A DNA stretch of 42,322 nt from Candidatus Parcubacteria bacterium (GCA_019347895.1 JAHWKM010000011.1:1-42322); one strand, 5' to 3'. Numbered from the stretch's first letter, positions 1-8,157 are shown. Notes: generated by a model from the letters alone, not told the origin. Made by a program: numbers and translations.

Positions 1-186
1 GGAGCTGACTTGACTATTTAATCTTGTAACATTCTTCTTTTCGCGGTTCCAGGCGTACAGCCCAAAGGCACTAGAAGAAAGCGAAAGTATAAAAAGAAAG
101 GCTAGCCCGCTATACATTATTTTTGCCTTGCGGGCAGCCGATGAATTAGCTGGGGGCAGTTGGCTGTTAAGGTTTTGGTTTTCCAT
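1..186 (-). CDS. Membrane-anchored protein, N-terminal part (truncated by window edge)
   Basis: An open frame starts at an ATG at 186 on the minus strand and runs without a stop through the left edge, giving 62 residues. Residues 1-23 are polar and rich in Asn, Gln, Pro and Ser, residues about 25-46 form one hydrophobic membrane helix, and the last part is polar with a spacing that could begin a coiled coil. This predicts an inside-to-outside single-pass protein whose functional domain lies beyond the window. A promoter lies about 30 bases upstream. The family cannot be named from the piece present. Confidence 0.6.
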   Translation of the reverse strand, partial: MENQNLNSQLPPANSSAARKAKIMYSGLAFLFILSLSSSAFGLYAWNREKKNVTRLNSQVSS

Positions 187-217
187 ATTGGTTATCTTTT
201 TATTATTTCACAGCTTA

Positions 218-245
218 AGTATATCATGTCCAAAAACGAGAACAA
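218..245 (-). promoter_or_regulatory. Promoter of the truncated membrane protein gene
   Basis: On the minus strand a -35-like TTGTTC (240-245) and a -10 TATACT (218-223) are separated by 16 bases. The start codon follows after about 31 bases, so this transcript should carry a short leader. The call is by eye from hexamer match and spacing. Confidence 0.4.
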
Positions 246-292
246 TTAATAAAGTGATTTCTTGTATCTCGCTTACATGTGTAGATAGCGTG

Positions 293-298
293 TATAAT
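293..298 (+). promoter_or_regulatory. -10 element of a leaderless promoter
   Basis: A consensus TATAAT ends 7 bases before the ATG of the phosphatase gene at 306, so transcription should begin at or next to the A of the start codon. No ribosome binding site fits between them. The -35 is weak (CTTACA at 272-277 with a short spacer). The same 7-base layout occurs before trpR, pyrB, pyrD and trmD. Confidence 0.5.
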
Positions 299-305
299 CT
301 AATAT

Positions 306-1079
306 ATGTTCGACAAAGAGTTGGAAATCGCTAAAAACATCGCTTACTTATCAGGCAAGATAATGCTTGAGTACTTTGACGGCGACCAGCAAAGAGAGCA
401 TAAAGCTGATGGCAGCGAGGTTACTATTGCCGATATAAATATAAACCGGCTGGTGATCGAAGAATTAAGCAAGCATTTCCACGATGGAGTAATCGGCGAA
501 GAAGAAAGTACTGCCGAATACGGCGGCGGCCGGCGCTGGTTTTGCGACCCGATCGATGGAACCAAAGCCTTTGTGCAGGGTTTGCCCACGGCAACTTTTT
601 CGCTGGCCCTCGTAGAGGACGGCAGGCCGGTCGTCGGCGTTGTTTATGACCCGTTTTTGGATAAGCTGTACTACGGGCAAAGAGGACAAGGCAGCTATTG
701 CAACGCCGTAAAACTTGAGGTTTCAAAGCTCGGCATTGACGGCAGTTTTGTGGGAATAAACAACCACTTCGAAAAAATTATCAAAAACCCCGGATATTTT
801 GAAAAATTAGTGGAAATGGGAGCCAAAACCACGCCGATCCACGGTACGGTTTATAAGGGAACTCTGGTTGCCAGGGGAAAATTTGTCGGTTTTATTGAAC
901 CGGGCACAAACGCGCACGACGTAGCTGCCATAGAAGTCATAGTCGAAGAAGCCGGCGGCAAAATATCAGGCGTAAACGGCGAAAGTCTGGATTACAGCCA
1001 GCCCTTTAGAAACGCTATCGTGTCCAACGGCGTAGTCCATGAGCAAATGGTTAACTGCGGCAAATTGCTTAACTTTTAA
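306..1079 (+). CDS. Inositol monophosphatase-family phosphatase (HisN/CysQ/IMPase superfamily)
   Basis: This 257-residue protein has the metal-dependent phosphatase signature in order: GEEES near residue 64, WFCDPIDGT ending at about 86 with metal ligands Asp81 and Asp84, and HDVAA with Asp205 near the C-terminus. The length is normal for the family. The DPIDGTKAFV stretch resembles histidinol-phosphate phosphatases of the HisN type, but IMPase or 3'-nucleotidase activity is equally possible and no his or sulfur genes are nearby. The ATG at 306 gives a natural N-terminus and lies 7 bases after a TATAAT, so the mRNA is probably leaderless. Its 3' end overlaps the convergent response-regulator gene by 11 bases. 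Confidence 0.85.
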   Translation: MFDKELEIAKNIAYLSGKIMLEYFDGDQQREHKADGSEVTIADININRLVIEELSKHFHDGVIGEEESTAEYGGGRRWFCDPIDGTKAFVQGLPTATFSLALVEDGRPVVGVVYDPFLDKLYYGQRGQGSYCNAVKLEVSKLGIDGSFVGINNHFEKIIKNPGYFEKLVEMGAKTTPIHGTVYKGTLVARGKFVGFIEPGTNAHDVAAIEVIVEEAGGKISGVNGESLDYSQPFRNAIVSNGVVHEQMVNCGKLLNF

Positions 1080-1437
1080 AATTATCCAGTTTTTCTGTCA
1101 GCTGCGAAGGTGTATTTTCGGCTTTGATCAAATACTTGTCAACGCCAAGTTTTTTAGCTTTTAAGATAGTCTTATCATCGCTGAAGTCGCTCAGCACGAT
1201 TATTTTGGTTTTCTTGGGACGATTTTGAAATTTTTCGAGAAATTCTATACCGTTTACGTTTGGCAGCAACAAATCAAGCAAGATAAAATCATAGGAATTT
1301 TCCGCCACCCGCTCCAAAGCGGCGGCGCCGTCGCTGGCTATATCGACGTCATAACCGTGGCTTTTCAGCGGCTCGCTATATAGGGTTTGTATGATCGGGA
1401 AATCTTCTATCAACAGTACTTTTTTATGGTTACTCAT
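1069..1437 (-). CDS. Receiver-only response regulator (CheY-like)
   Basis: The 122-residue protein is a single receiver domain with nothing attached. It has the acidic pair Glu11-Asp12, the phospho-acceptor Asp55 in ILLDLLLP, the switch Ser83 in IVLSD and the conserved Lys105. There is no DNA-binding or enzymatic output domain, so its effect should be through protein contact or as a phosphorelay intermediate. The start overlaps the end of the upstream kinase gene by 8 bases, so the two are translationally coupled and very likely cognate. The second receiver in the window, at 18566, shares the same architecture. Confidence 0.88.
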   Translation of the reverse strand: MSNHKKVLLIEDFPIIQTLYSEPLKSHGYDVDIASDGAAALERVAENSYDFILLDLLLPNVNGIEFLEKFQNRPKKTKIIVLSDFSDDKTILKAKKLGVDKYLIKAENTPSQLTEKLDNFKS

Positions 1438-2692
1438 GGTGCTTGCCTCTTTTTAATTTAATCATTACTCTGGTACCTATATTATCACTAAATAAATGCA
1501 GCGACCCGCGGTGAGCTTGGACTATTTTTCGGGAAACATAAAGTCCCAGCCCGAGGCCTTTAACACCAGCCGCATTGTCAAACTTAACATTATACTTATG
1601 AAACATTTGCTTTTGTACGGCCTCATTAACCCCGGGGCCATTATCCTCCACTACTATTAGCGCGTCAGTACCCGAGCGTCTAAGCGTAATCTTTACCGGC
1701 AGACCGGATTCACTGTATTGAAAGGCGTTGTTAATTATGTTGACCAGGGCTGTCACCAGCTTTTGTTTTACGGCAAAAACATAAACCTTTGTTTTGCTTA
1801 GATCAAGCCGCAAATCATTTGGCCGATTATAATTTTCGGCGATTTTAAACGCCACGGCCTCAAGAAGAGGCGCCAGTTCGATTTCTTCTTCGCCGATTAT
1901 TTTATATTCGGACGAGGTTTCCAGTAAATTATTTAAAAGCTGCAGCAAGTCATTATTCTCGCGCTTTAGCATGTTTATATATTTTTTGATTTCCGCGTGA
2001 GAACCGCTCGGCGTCCGCTCCAGCTGATCAATAATTGCCCTGACTGTCGACGCCGGATGTATCATTTGATGCGAAAGGAGAGCTAAAAAAGAATCGTAAG
2101 CCTCGTCTCTGGTAGATATAGTAGCTATTTTCATAAGGTAAACTACCAGCCGGGCTAACAATATAAAAAGTGCCGGGTAAAAAATCACGGGAACTAAAAT
2201 TTCTGAAACTTCCTGCGGATTTACTGAAGTTAAGTTAGTCAGCCATAAGGTAGCAATGTAGGCCGCGCCGCTTAAAAAACCCACCAAATAAACTATTTTG
2301 GCGGCAAAAATTAAACCGGCCGCAACGATTGGAATAGCAAATAATACAGTCGTGCGCGCTTCCACTCCTCCTTGCTCATAAGTCACAAACGACGCAACTG
2401 CAAGATCTAAGGCCAGCTGGAGAATCATCAGCGCATACGTCCCCCGGATTTTGAAATATCTAAGCCGGTTAATCAAATAAAAAATCGCGTTGAGAACAAA
2501 TACGACCAAACCTATGGCCACGTATTGTTTTGCGGCCGAACTTGGCAGGCCGGCTATTATACTTGATATGGCCGCGATAAGCGTAAGCACGCCTATATAA
2601 AACCAGCGTAATTTGATTAACCGGCTGTTTTGAAGTTTTAAGTGATCCAGCCTGTCCGTGCTGCCTGAGATTTTGAAACGGCTTAAATCCAT
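1430..2692 (-). CDS. Membrane sensor histidine kinase
   Basis: This 420-residue protein has about six membrane helices between residues 30 and 190 with very short loops and no extracellular sensor domain, so it probably senses through the membrane part. A dimerisation/phosphoacceptor segment follows with His208 in LLSHQMIHP, a variant of the usual SHELRTPL box. The ATPase domain has an N box (NIINNAFQYS), a G1 box (EDNGPGV) and a G2 box (GVKGLGLGLYVSRKI). It is the middle gene of a three-gene minus-strand unit: the start lies 10 bases after the preceding membrane protein gene, and the end overlaps the receiver gene. Confidence 0.88.
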   Translation of the reverse strand: MDLSRFKISGSTDRLDHLKLQNSRLIKLRWFYIGVLTLIAAISSIIAGLPSSAAKQYVAIGLVVFVLNAIFYLINRLRYFKIRGTYALMILQLALDLAVASFVTYEQGGVEARTTVLFAIPIVAAGLIFAAKIVYLVGFLSGAAYIATLWLTNLTSVNPQEVSEILVPVIFYPALFILLARLVVYLMKIATISTRDEAYDSFLALLSHQMIHPASTVRAIIDQLERTPSGSHAEIKKYINMLKRENNDLLQLLNNLLETSSEYKIIGEEEIELAPLLEAVAFKIAENYNRPNDLRLDLSKTKVYVFAVKQKLVTALVNIINNAFQYSESGLPVKITLRRSGTDALIVVEDNGPGVNEAVQKQMFHKYNVKFDNAAGVKGLGLGLYVSRKIVQAHRGSLHLFSDNIGTRVMIKLKRGKHHE

Positions 2693-2702
2693 TGTGGTCT
2701 TT

Positions 2703-3602
2703 CTATTTTAGCTGAAGGCTTTTTACAATGTCTATTGCTGTTTTGTAAGCTTGCTCAGACGCATAAGAATCCACGGCTAGAAGTTCCGTGTCCAATGGAG
2801 CCTCTGAGTCAGCCGAAGCAAACCCGCCTGCTATTAAAAACGCGTCCGGTTCGCGAGCGAACTTCGGTCCCAGTGTTTCACCTTTTTTTAACTCAAAGTT
2901 GCCCTGGATTACAAAATAAGCGAAATTATCCGGACTATCAAGCCCGAAGTCGGTAAGAAATGTATCCGATCTCTGCCCGGGCTGAGGATCAATGTAAGTA
3001 ATCTTTTTAGAGGGAGCGGCGGCATATCCCCGGCCTAAGTACTTGCCGTCCGCCGGGGTTGCCTGCTGCTTAATGTAAATTTTAAAGAACCCTTCTTTTG
3101 GTCCGTCCGCCAACTGATATGAAAAAACGGGCGACTTCAACAATATGACGTCGTTTTCATCGCTAATTTGCCATCCTTTTGGATACTTTAAAGTTAGCCT
3201 GAGAAAATCATTGGTATGGCTTTGGGTAAGCTCCTGGCTGGGCAAATTATCGCCGTCCCCCTGTGTCTGGCTATTTTTCGCCGGTTCTTGATTATTTTGC
3301 TCTGGGCTGCTTTGACTTTGTTCTTTGGAGGGAACAAATACCCAAGCCAGCCCGCCAATTAATAATACGAGCGCCAAAATAGCGGACCAGATCCACACTT
3401 TTTTACTTAGAAATGATTTTTTTGGTCGGAATTTGGCGGCCGGCGAATTATATTCCCCGTCGCCGGGAAGCTCCATTTGCTGGCGGGTAGGCGGGTTGTC
3501 TTTTGACAAATCAGCCCCTGGAAACTGCTGATTTTGGTCCGGCTGTCCTTGTCCGGTATTTTTATGGTGGTTTACTTCTGGACTATCTTCTTGGTCTGGC
3601 AC
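2703..3602 (-). CDS. Single-pass membrane protein of unknown function
   Basis: The 299-residue product has a disordered, Gln/Asn/Pro-rich cytoplasmic head (residues 1-65), one membrane helix (about 68-90), a low-complexity Ser/Gln/Asn linker (about 91-125) and a C-terminal extracytoplasmic domain beginning near a LTLKYPKGW motif of the kind found in PsbP-like and other small beta-rich cell-surface domains. Translation starts at a GTG at 3602, supported by a GGAG five bases upstream; no ATG fits better. It precedes the sensor kinase by 10 bases, so it may supply an input or partner for that system. I do not recognise the family with confidence. Confidence 0.7.
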   Translation of the reverse strand: MPDQEDSPEVNHHKNTGQGQPDQNQQFPGADLSKDNPPTRQQMELPGDGEYNSPAAKFRPKKSFLSKKVWIWSAILALVLLIGGLAWVFVPSKEQSQSSPEQNNQEPAKNSQTQGDGDNLPSQELTQSHTNDFLRLTLKYPKGWQISDENDVILLKSPVFSYQLADGPKEGFFKIYIKQQATPADGKYLGRGYAAAPSKKITYIDPQPGQRSDTFLTDFGLDSPDNFAYFVIQGNFELKKGETLGPKFAREPDAFLIAGGFASADSEAPLDTELLAVDSYASEQAYKTAIDIVKSLQLK

Positions 3603-3625
3603 GTTAACTCCACGCTAATAAAGTT

Positions 3626-3654
3626 ATTATGCGCCGTCGATTAGGCTTATGCAA
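3626..3654 (-). promoter_or_regulatory. Promoter of the membrane protein/kinase/receiver unit
   Basis: On the minus strand TTGCAT (3649-3654) and CATAAT (3626-3631) are 17 bases apart. The -35 lies inside the last codons of trpDCF. The start codon at 3602 follows with a GGAG ribosome binding site. This would separate the two-component unit from the trp operon upstream, although read-through is possible because no terminator is visible. Confidence 0.4.
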
Positions 3655-5860
3655 ACAATTCCCCGAAGGCTCTGATCTTTTCTAGGTCAACTTCACCGTT
3701 AGTTTCAATGGAGCTTGCCATGTCAAAACCCAGCGGGTTCTTGGCAATTTGTATTTTTTTGGCAGTTTCCGGAGTAGTCCCCCCGGCTATCAGGCTGGTT
3801 TCACGGCTTCCTATTTGCGAATGCTCAAACGCCTGGCCGCTGCCTGGAATATCTGAGTCAATGATGGATAAAAAAGCTTGTTTCGGCCTGGTCTGGCCAG
3901 GTTTAATGGTTTTTATCATTGGCAGTTCATAGCCATCCAGGTATTCTTCCCGGCCTGACAGCTGAATTGCGTCAACACCTACTTCTTTGGCCAGCTTATT
4001 TACTTCCACCGGAAGCTGGTTTTCGAATATGCCTACAGAAATTGTATCCTTGCACTGCAGGGCAATATCCCGGGCGGTTTGCAATGTAACCTTTCTTCGG
4101 CTGCGCCCTACAAGGTTTATTCCGACCATATCGACGCCAAGTTTTTCGCAGAGGGCCGCTTGCTCAGGCGCGCGGATACCGCAGAGCTTTATAATTGGCT
4201 GGCTCGATAGTTCTTTTATTTTAAGTTTAGGAAAAGGATGTTTCATCAATACCGTACCTACCAAGATGCCGTCAAATTTATCGGGTACGCCGGCTGAATT
4301 CTCTATCCCGCTCTCCGCAACTACCGTTATCTCTTGCGGTATTTGAGACCGCAGCTTTTCAAACACCTCAGGGTGGAGTGAAAAATCATGCAGATTGCGG
4401 CTGTTAATTCCTATGATTTTTGGATTTAATGCTAAAGCTTTATTCAGGTCAGATTGGTTATGTATTTCAACTAAGGCTTGCAGCTTGGCAGCTGCCGCGT
4501 AATCAAACAGTTCTTTTAATTTTGCACGGGGCAGCATGGCGGCAATTAATAAAACCATGTCCGCTCCGGAGTTTTTAGCGGCGTCTATATGTTCTTTGCC
4601 GACGATAAAATCTTTGCATAAAATCGGCAGCTTGACTGCTTTTCTGATTTTCGCTAAATCATCGAAACTACCGCCAAAATAATGCGGTTCAGTTAGGACG
4701 CTAATCGCCGCCGCCCCGGCTTTTTCATACTCTACAGCTAGTTTAACTATGTCTTTGTCGGGTGCTATTTCTCCCTCGCTGGGGCTGCGTTTCTTGATTT
4801 CCGCAATCAATCCCCCCTTATACTTATAGCCGTGCTTATAACCGTGAAGGGTTGAACCCTTCACGTTTTTAGTTTTGAAGGTTCTTTTTTGATTGATTAT
4901 TTTTGTTAATACGCTCGGCCGGCGATAATTTTCCAGCGTTTCATAAGCCGATCCCGTTTTTAGAACTTTTTTGGCCAGCCGATAGCCCGCCCGGTAATCC
5001 CCGGCTTTGCCGGCAAGGCAAAGGGCCACGGCAGAGTTGATTAAAACCAAATCAGTTCGCCTGGACTTGTCGCGTCCGGATAATATATTTTGCGCAAAGA
5101 CGACGTTTTCCTGCGGGGTTTCGCTGGCAATTTCAGAAAAATCAATTGCCGGCTCTACACCGAAGTCAGCTGGAGCAATGTCATACTCTGTGATTTTTTT
5201 ACCGTTTAATTCCACTACGTGGGTGATGCCGCATAAAGTAATTTCGTCTAGACCGTCGGAGCCGCTCACAACAATTACTCTATCTTTCCCCAGCTCCTTG
5301 GCAACCTCAGCTATTAGCCGGGCATTTTCAATTTTTGGCGTGCCGATAATTTGATTTTTGGCGTCAACCGGACTTAGCAGCGGTCCTAAAATGTTAAAGA
5401 ACGTCGGTTTTTTTAACTCTGCCCTTACCGGACCAAAGTGGCGCATCACAGGGTAAAAACTTTTAGCGTATAAAAATGCCAGATTATATTCATGAAACCT
5501 AAGCTGCAATTCCTGCGGCGACAAGCTTGTCGGCACATCAAGCACTTCTAACAAATCAAAGCTTCCGAATTTACCGCTAGACGCATTATTGCCATGCTTG
5601 GCGACCGGAACGCCCGATGCCGCCAGTAAAAACGCACTGATGGTACTGGTATTTATTCGCTTCAAGCCCGAACCGCCCGTTCCGCAAACATCAATAGCTC
5701 CGGGCAGGTTGGGCGCGGAGGGCATCTGAGCCCTCAAATATAAAGCAGCCTCGGCTAATTCAGCAGGTTCCGGAAACGGCTTTGTTTTTAGATACCTTTT
5801 TTGCTCGGACAAGGTAAGCTTGCCGTCAATAGTTTTTATAAAAAAGTCTATAACCTTCAT
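3647..5860 (-). CDS. trpDCF: TrpD-TrpC-TrpF trifunctional fusion: anthranilate phosphoribosyltransferase / indole-3-glycerol-phosphate synthase / phosphoribosylanthranilate isomerase
   Basis: The 737-residue chain carries three consecutive tryptophan enzymes. Residues 1-314 are TrpD, with the PRPP loop CGTGGSG (59-65), KHGNNASS (88-95) and NILGPLLSP (156-164). Residues about 315-551 are TrpC, with Glu354 and Lys356 in EIKKRSPS, Lys416 in CKDF, Glu465 in VEIHN, Asn486 in INSRN and Ser517 in ESGI. Residues about 554-737 are TrpF, with the catalytic Cys560 in KLCG and the probable catalytic Asp668. All active-site landmarks are present, so each part looks functional. A basic GYKHGYKYKG stretch near 340-349 precedes the TrpC barrel. 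The start overlaps the trpG stop by 4 bases. TrpC-TrpF fusions are well known; having TrpD in front is uncommon. No trpB or trpA follows. Confidence 0.93.
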   Translation of the reverse strand: MKVIDFFIKTIDGKLTLSEQKRYLKTKPFPEPAELAEAALYLRAQMPSAPNLPGAIDVCGTGGSGLKRINTSTISAFLLAASGVPVAKHGNNASSGKFGSFDLLEVLDVPTSLSPQELQLRFHEYNLAFLYAKSFYPVMRHFGPVRAELKKPTFFNILGPLLSPVDAKNQIIGTPKIENARLIAEVAKELGKDRVIVVSGSDGLDEITLCGITHVVELNGKKITEYDIAPADFGVEPAIDFSEIASETPQENVVFAQNILSGRDKSRRTDLVLINSAVALCLAGKAGDYRAGYRLAKKVLKTGSAYETLENYRRPSVLTKIINQKRTFKTKNVKGSTLHGYKHGYKYKGGLIAEIKKRSPSEGEIAPDKDIVKLAVEYEKAGAAAISVLTEPHYFGGSFDDLAKIRKAVKLPILCKDFIVGKEHIDAAKNSGADMVLLIAAMLPRAKLKELFDYAAAAKLQALVEIHNQSDLNKALALNPKIIGINSRNLHDFSLHPEVFEKLRSQIPQEITVVAESGIENSAGVPDKFDGILVGTVLMKHPFPKLKIKELSSQPIIKLCGIRAPEQAALCEKLGVDMVGINLVGRSRRKVTLQTARDIALQCKDTISVGIFENQLPVEVNKLAKEVGVDAIQLSGREEYLDGYELPMIKTIKPGQTRPKQAFLSIIDSDIPGSGQAFEHSQIGSRETSLIAGGTTPETAKKIQIAKNPLGFDMASSIETNGEVDLEKIRAFGELFA

Positions 5861-6486
5861 CGGTGCCTCTTGATAGTATTGATGAAATTACTGGCAATTT
5901 TGTCGCCTAATTCAGTGGCGAAACTTTCCGGATGGAACTGAACGCCGTAAATAGGCAGCGAACTATGCTTAAGAGCCATAATTTCCCGGCCATTCGCCTC
6001 GACGGTTTTGGCTCGTTCATCAACCTCGGCCGTGATTTTAAGTTCCGGCGGTATATTTCCATCGGCATTTATCATCAAGCTGTGATAGCGCATAACCTCA
6101 ATACTCTGGGCCACGCCGGTAAATAAATCGCTCTCATCATGTATATAGAGTCGGGACGTTTTACCATGCTGAGGCAGTTTTGCCTGTTTTAACGTGGCCC
6201 CGTATGCAATTGCTATCCCCTGGAAACCTAAGCAAATTCCAAGAATAGGCAGTCCCTGGCTGCCAAAGTCCTTTATAACCTTCATGTTTTCCCCGAAATA
6301 TTCCTGGTCGCTTGGATCGCCCGGCCCGGCACCGATTATTACTCCGGCATATTTTTGGTTTTTTAAATCATCTATAGGCACGGCGTCGTTTCGTACTACA
6401 TTAATGTCGACATCATTATTTTTGGCAAACAAGTGCAAAAGGTTATACGTAAAACTGTCGTAATTATCAATCAAAAGCAATTTCAT
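5857..6486 (-). CDS. trpG: Anthranilate synthase glutamine amidotransferase subunit
   Basis: This 209-residue class I glutamine amidotransferase begins with the typical MKLLLIDNYDSFTYNL. It has the oxyanion region GAGPGDP, the nucleophile in GICLGFQ and the His-Glu pair in GVQFHPES. It would release ammonia from glutamine and pass it to TrpE to make anthranilate from chorismate. Standing alone it could equally serve a PabA role in folate synthesis, as some bacteria share one subunit, but its place between trpE and trpDCF with 4-base overlaps on both sides fixes the main role as tryptophan synthesis. Confidence 0.92.
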   Translation of the reverse strand: MKLLLIDNYDSFTYNLLHLFAKNNDVDINVVRNDAVPIDDLKNQKYAGVIIGAGPGDPSDQEYFGENMKVIKDFGSQGLPILGICLGFQGIAIAYGATLKQAKLPQHGKTSRLYIHDESDLFTGVAQSIEVMRYHSLMINADGNIPPELKITAEVDERAKTVEANGREIMALKHSSLPIYGVQFHPESFATELGDKIASNFINTIKRHR

Positions 6487-7859
6487 GGTGAAGCTTCCAA
6501 TATGGTTTTTTCCATAGCTTTTAGCTTATTGCTTACTTCCGTGTATTCATTCTCGGGTACGGAATCGAAAACAATGCCCGCGCAAGCCTGCGAAAAACAT
6601 TTATTTCCGGCGCAAAACAAACTCCTAATGGGCATGGCGAACACACAATCGCCGTTAAAGCTTAGCCTGCCCACGCCTCCGCCATATGGTCCCCGCGGAC
6701 GTCTTTCATTTCTGGCAATTATTTTTATGGTCTCGATCTTTGGCGCGCCGGTAAGTACGCCGCACGGCAGTATGCTATTTAAAAGATCAAAGCTGTCTTT
6801 GTCCTCTTGCAGTTCTCCTATAACATCGCTAACAATGTGCTGTACGTAGCTGAATTTCATCAAATGCATCAGCCGGCTTATTTTAACGGATCCCGGCTTG
6901 CAGACCTTGGAAATGTCATTGCGGTGCATGTCTACCAGCATGGCATGTTCGGCTATTTCTTTGGGGTCATTTAATAATTGACGGGATAATTCTTGATCTT
7001 CTTCATGCGTTTTACCGCGCTTAATCGTGCCGGCCGCCGGAGTAGTTAAAATGCGTCCGTCAGTGCAGCTGCCAACCAGCTCCGGACTTGCTCCGAATAG
7101 CTCGCGCTCGCCGAATTTCAAGTAATACATATAGGGGCTGGGGTTGATCTCGCGCAGCTTTTGATAAATAGCAAATTTATCGCCTTCAATATAATAATAA
7201 TTTTTAAAGCCAACTTCCACCTGAAAAGTATTGCCTCTTTTTATCTCATCGAGCGTAGAGATAACCGCTGATTTAAATTTGCCGGCGCTGACGGGCCGGC
7301 CTTGATTTTTAACTGACTTGAGCGCAGTCGGTATATCCAGACTGTCTAGATTATTTATGGCGTTAAGCACAACATGGCTGCGGTCCTCATGGAAAGTATA
7401 GTACGTCAGCTCGGCTGTTTCACTATCGTATAACAAGCCATCCACATACAAACCTAGTTCAAACACAGGAAAATCCTCATGCTCGGGCAAGTTTAGTTTG
7501 GGCTCAAAATAATTAACAGTCTCATAAGAAAAATAACCGATCAATCCTCCCTCATGAGTTTTTGACATTGGATATTTTGGCAGTATGCTTTTTAAGCTCA
7601 AATAAGGATTTTCTACTTGCCGCGTTATTTCGCCGTCAGGACTTGAGATTGATAATTCTTTGCCCCGGGCGGAAAAGACATACAAAGGATCAAAGCCAAA
7701 CGTATAGTAGCGATCCTGCTGTTTGGGCAATGCCAGCGATTCAAACAAGTAAGAACGGTCGAAAGATTGTCTCAAGCAATAAAATAATTTCAGATAATCC
7801 GTATTAGCCGGCAGTTTAATTTCGCTGGGCTTTGACTTTAAAAACCCTAGATCAATCAT
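6483..7859 (-). CDS. trpE: Anthranilate synthase component I
   Basis: This 458-residue chorismate-utilising enzyme carries the expected C-terminal motifs: LTTPAAGTIKRG, AEHAMLVDMHRND, the FSYVQHIVSDV segment with the active-site His, and LTGAPKIE. PAAGTIKRG and the operon position favour TrpE over PabB. The N-terminal YLFESLA matches the position of the LLES element that binds feedback tryptophan in known TrpE proteins, so end-product inhibition is likely. The ATG lies 8 bases inside the end of trpR, and the stop overlaps trpG by 4 bases, so the chain of genes is translationally coupled. Confidence 0.92.
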   Translation of the reverse strand: MIDLGFLKSKPSEIKLPANTDYLKLFYCLRQSFDRSYLFESLALPKQQDRYYTFGFDPLYVFSARGKELSISSPDGEITRQVENPYLSLKSILPKYPMSKTHEGGLIGYFSYETVNYFEPKLNLPEHEDFPVFELGLYVDGLLYDSETAELTYYTFHEDRSHVVLNAINNLDSLDIPTALKSVKNQGRPVSAGKFKSAVISTLDEIKRGNTFQVEVGFKNYYYIEGDKFAIYQKLREINPSPYMYYLKFGERELFGASPELVGSCTDGRILTTPAAGTIKRGKTHEEDQELSRQLLNDPKEIAEHAMLVDMHRNDISKVCKPGSVKISRLMHLMKFSYVQHIVSDVIGELQEDKDSFDLLNSILPCGVLTGAPKIETIKIIARNERRPRGPYGGGVGRLSFNGDCVFAMPIRSLFCAGNKCFSQACAGIVFDSVPENEYTEVSNKLKAMEKTILEASP

Positions 7860-8121
7860 ACTTCAAAGCTTTAACTACGCCAGTTTTGCCATATTTTAGT
7901 TCTCTGCTGCCGCGGCTGATAGTGGCCAAGCTTACATTAAGTTTTTTAGCTAAATCCCGCTGGCTTTGGCCGCTGATCAATCCTTTAAAAATTTGCAGCC
8001 TTGCTCCCAACTCTTCTCTTTCTCCAGGAGTCAACAAATTAGATAGTATGGCCGACATCGTCTCTTGATTGACAATTTCGCTTAGGAGCTTAACCAGCTC
8101 CTTGTCATATTTATCATTCAT
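7852..8121 (-). CDS. trpR: Trp operon repressor
   Basis: The 89-residue protein aligns by eye along its length with Escherichia coli TrpR: the NLLTPGEREELGAR segment (28-41), then a helix-turn-helix at about 53-72 ending in LATISRGS. Arg41, Arg70 and Gly71 match the tryptophan-binding Arg54, Arg84 and Gly85; the position of Ser88 is Glu74 here. One residue is missing before the helix-turn-helix. TrpR acts as a dimer that binds operator DNA when tryptophan is bound. It is the first gene of the trp operon, has its own consensus promoter overlapped by a perfect dyad, and appears to be made from a leaderless mRNA, so autoregulation of the operon is the natural model. Confidence 0.88.
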   Translation of the reverse strand: MNDKYDKELVKLLSEIVNQETMSAILSNLLTPGEREELGARLQIFKGLISGQSQRDLAKKLNVSLATISRGSRELKYGKTGVVKALKYD

Positions 8122-8128
8122 AACCGTT

Positions 8129-8157
8129 ATTATATATGTATCATTGTACTATTACAA
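8129..8157 (-). promoter_or_regulatory. trp operon promoter (leaderless)
   Basis: On the minus strand TTGTAA (8152-8157) and a consensus TATAAT (8129-8134) are separated by exactly 17 bases, and the trpR ATG follows the -10 by 7 bases. Transcription should therefore begin at the start codon, with no room for a Shine-Dalgarno sequence or a trp leader peptide, which argues against attenuation. Confidence 0.65.
8144..8157. promoter_or_regulatory. Candidate TrpR operator
   Basis: A perfect dyad TTGTA-CTAT-TACAA covers the -35 hexamer and the start of the spacer of the trp promoter. Its central GTACTA resembles half of the enterobacterial trp operator (GTACTAGTTAACTAGTAC). Binding here would block RNA polymerase, consistent with TrpR autorepression. 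The assignment is from position and symmetry only. Confidence 0.45.
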
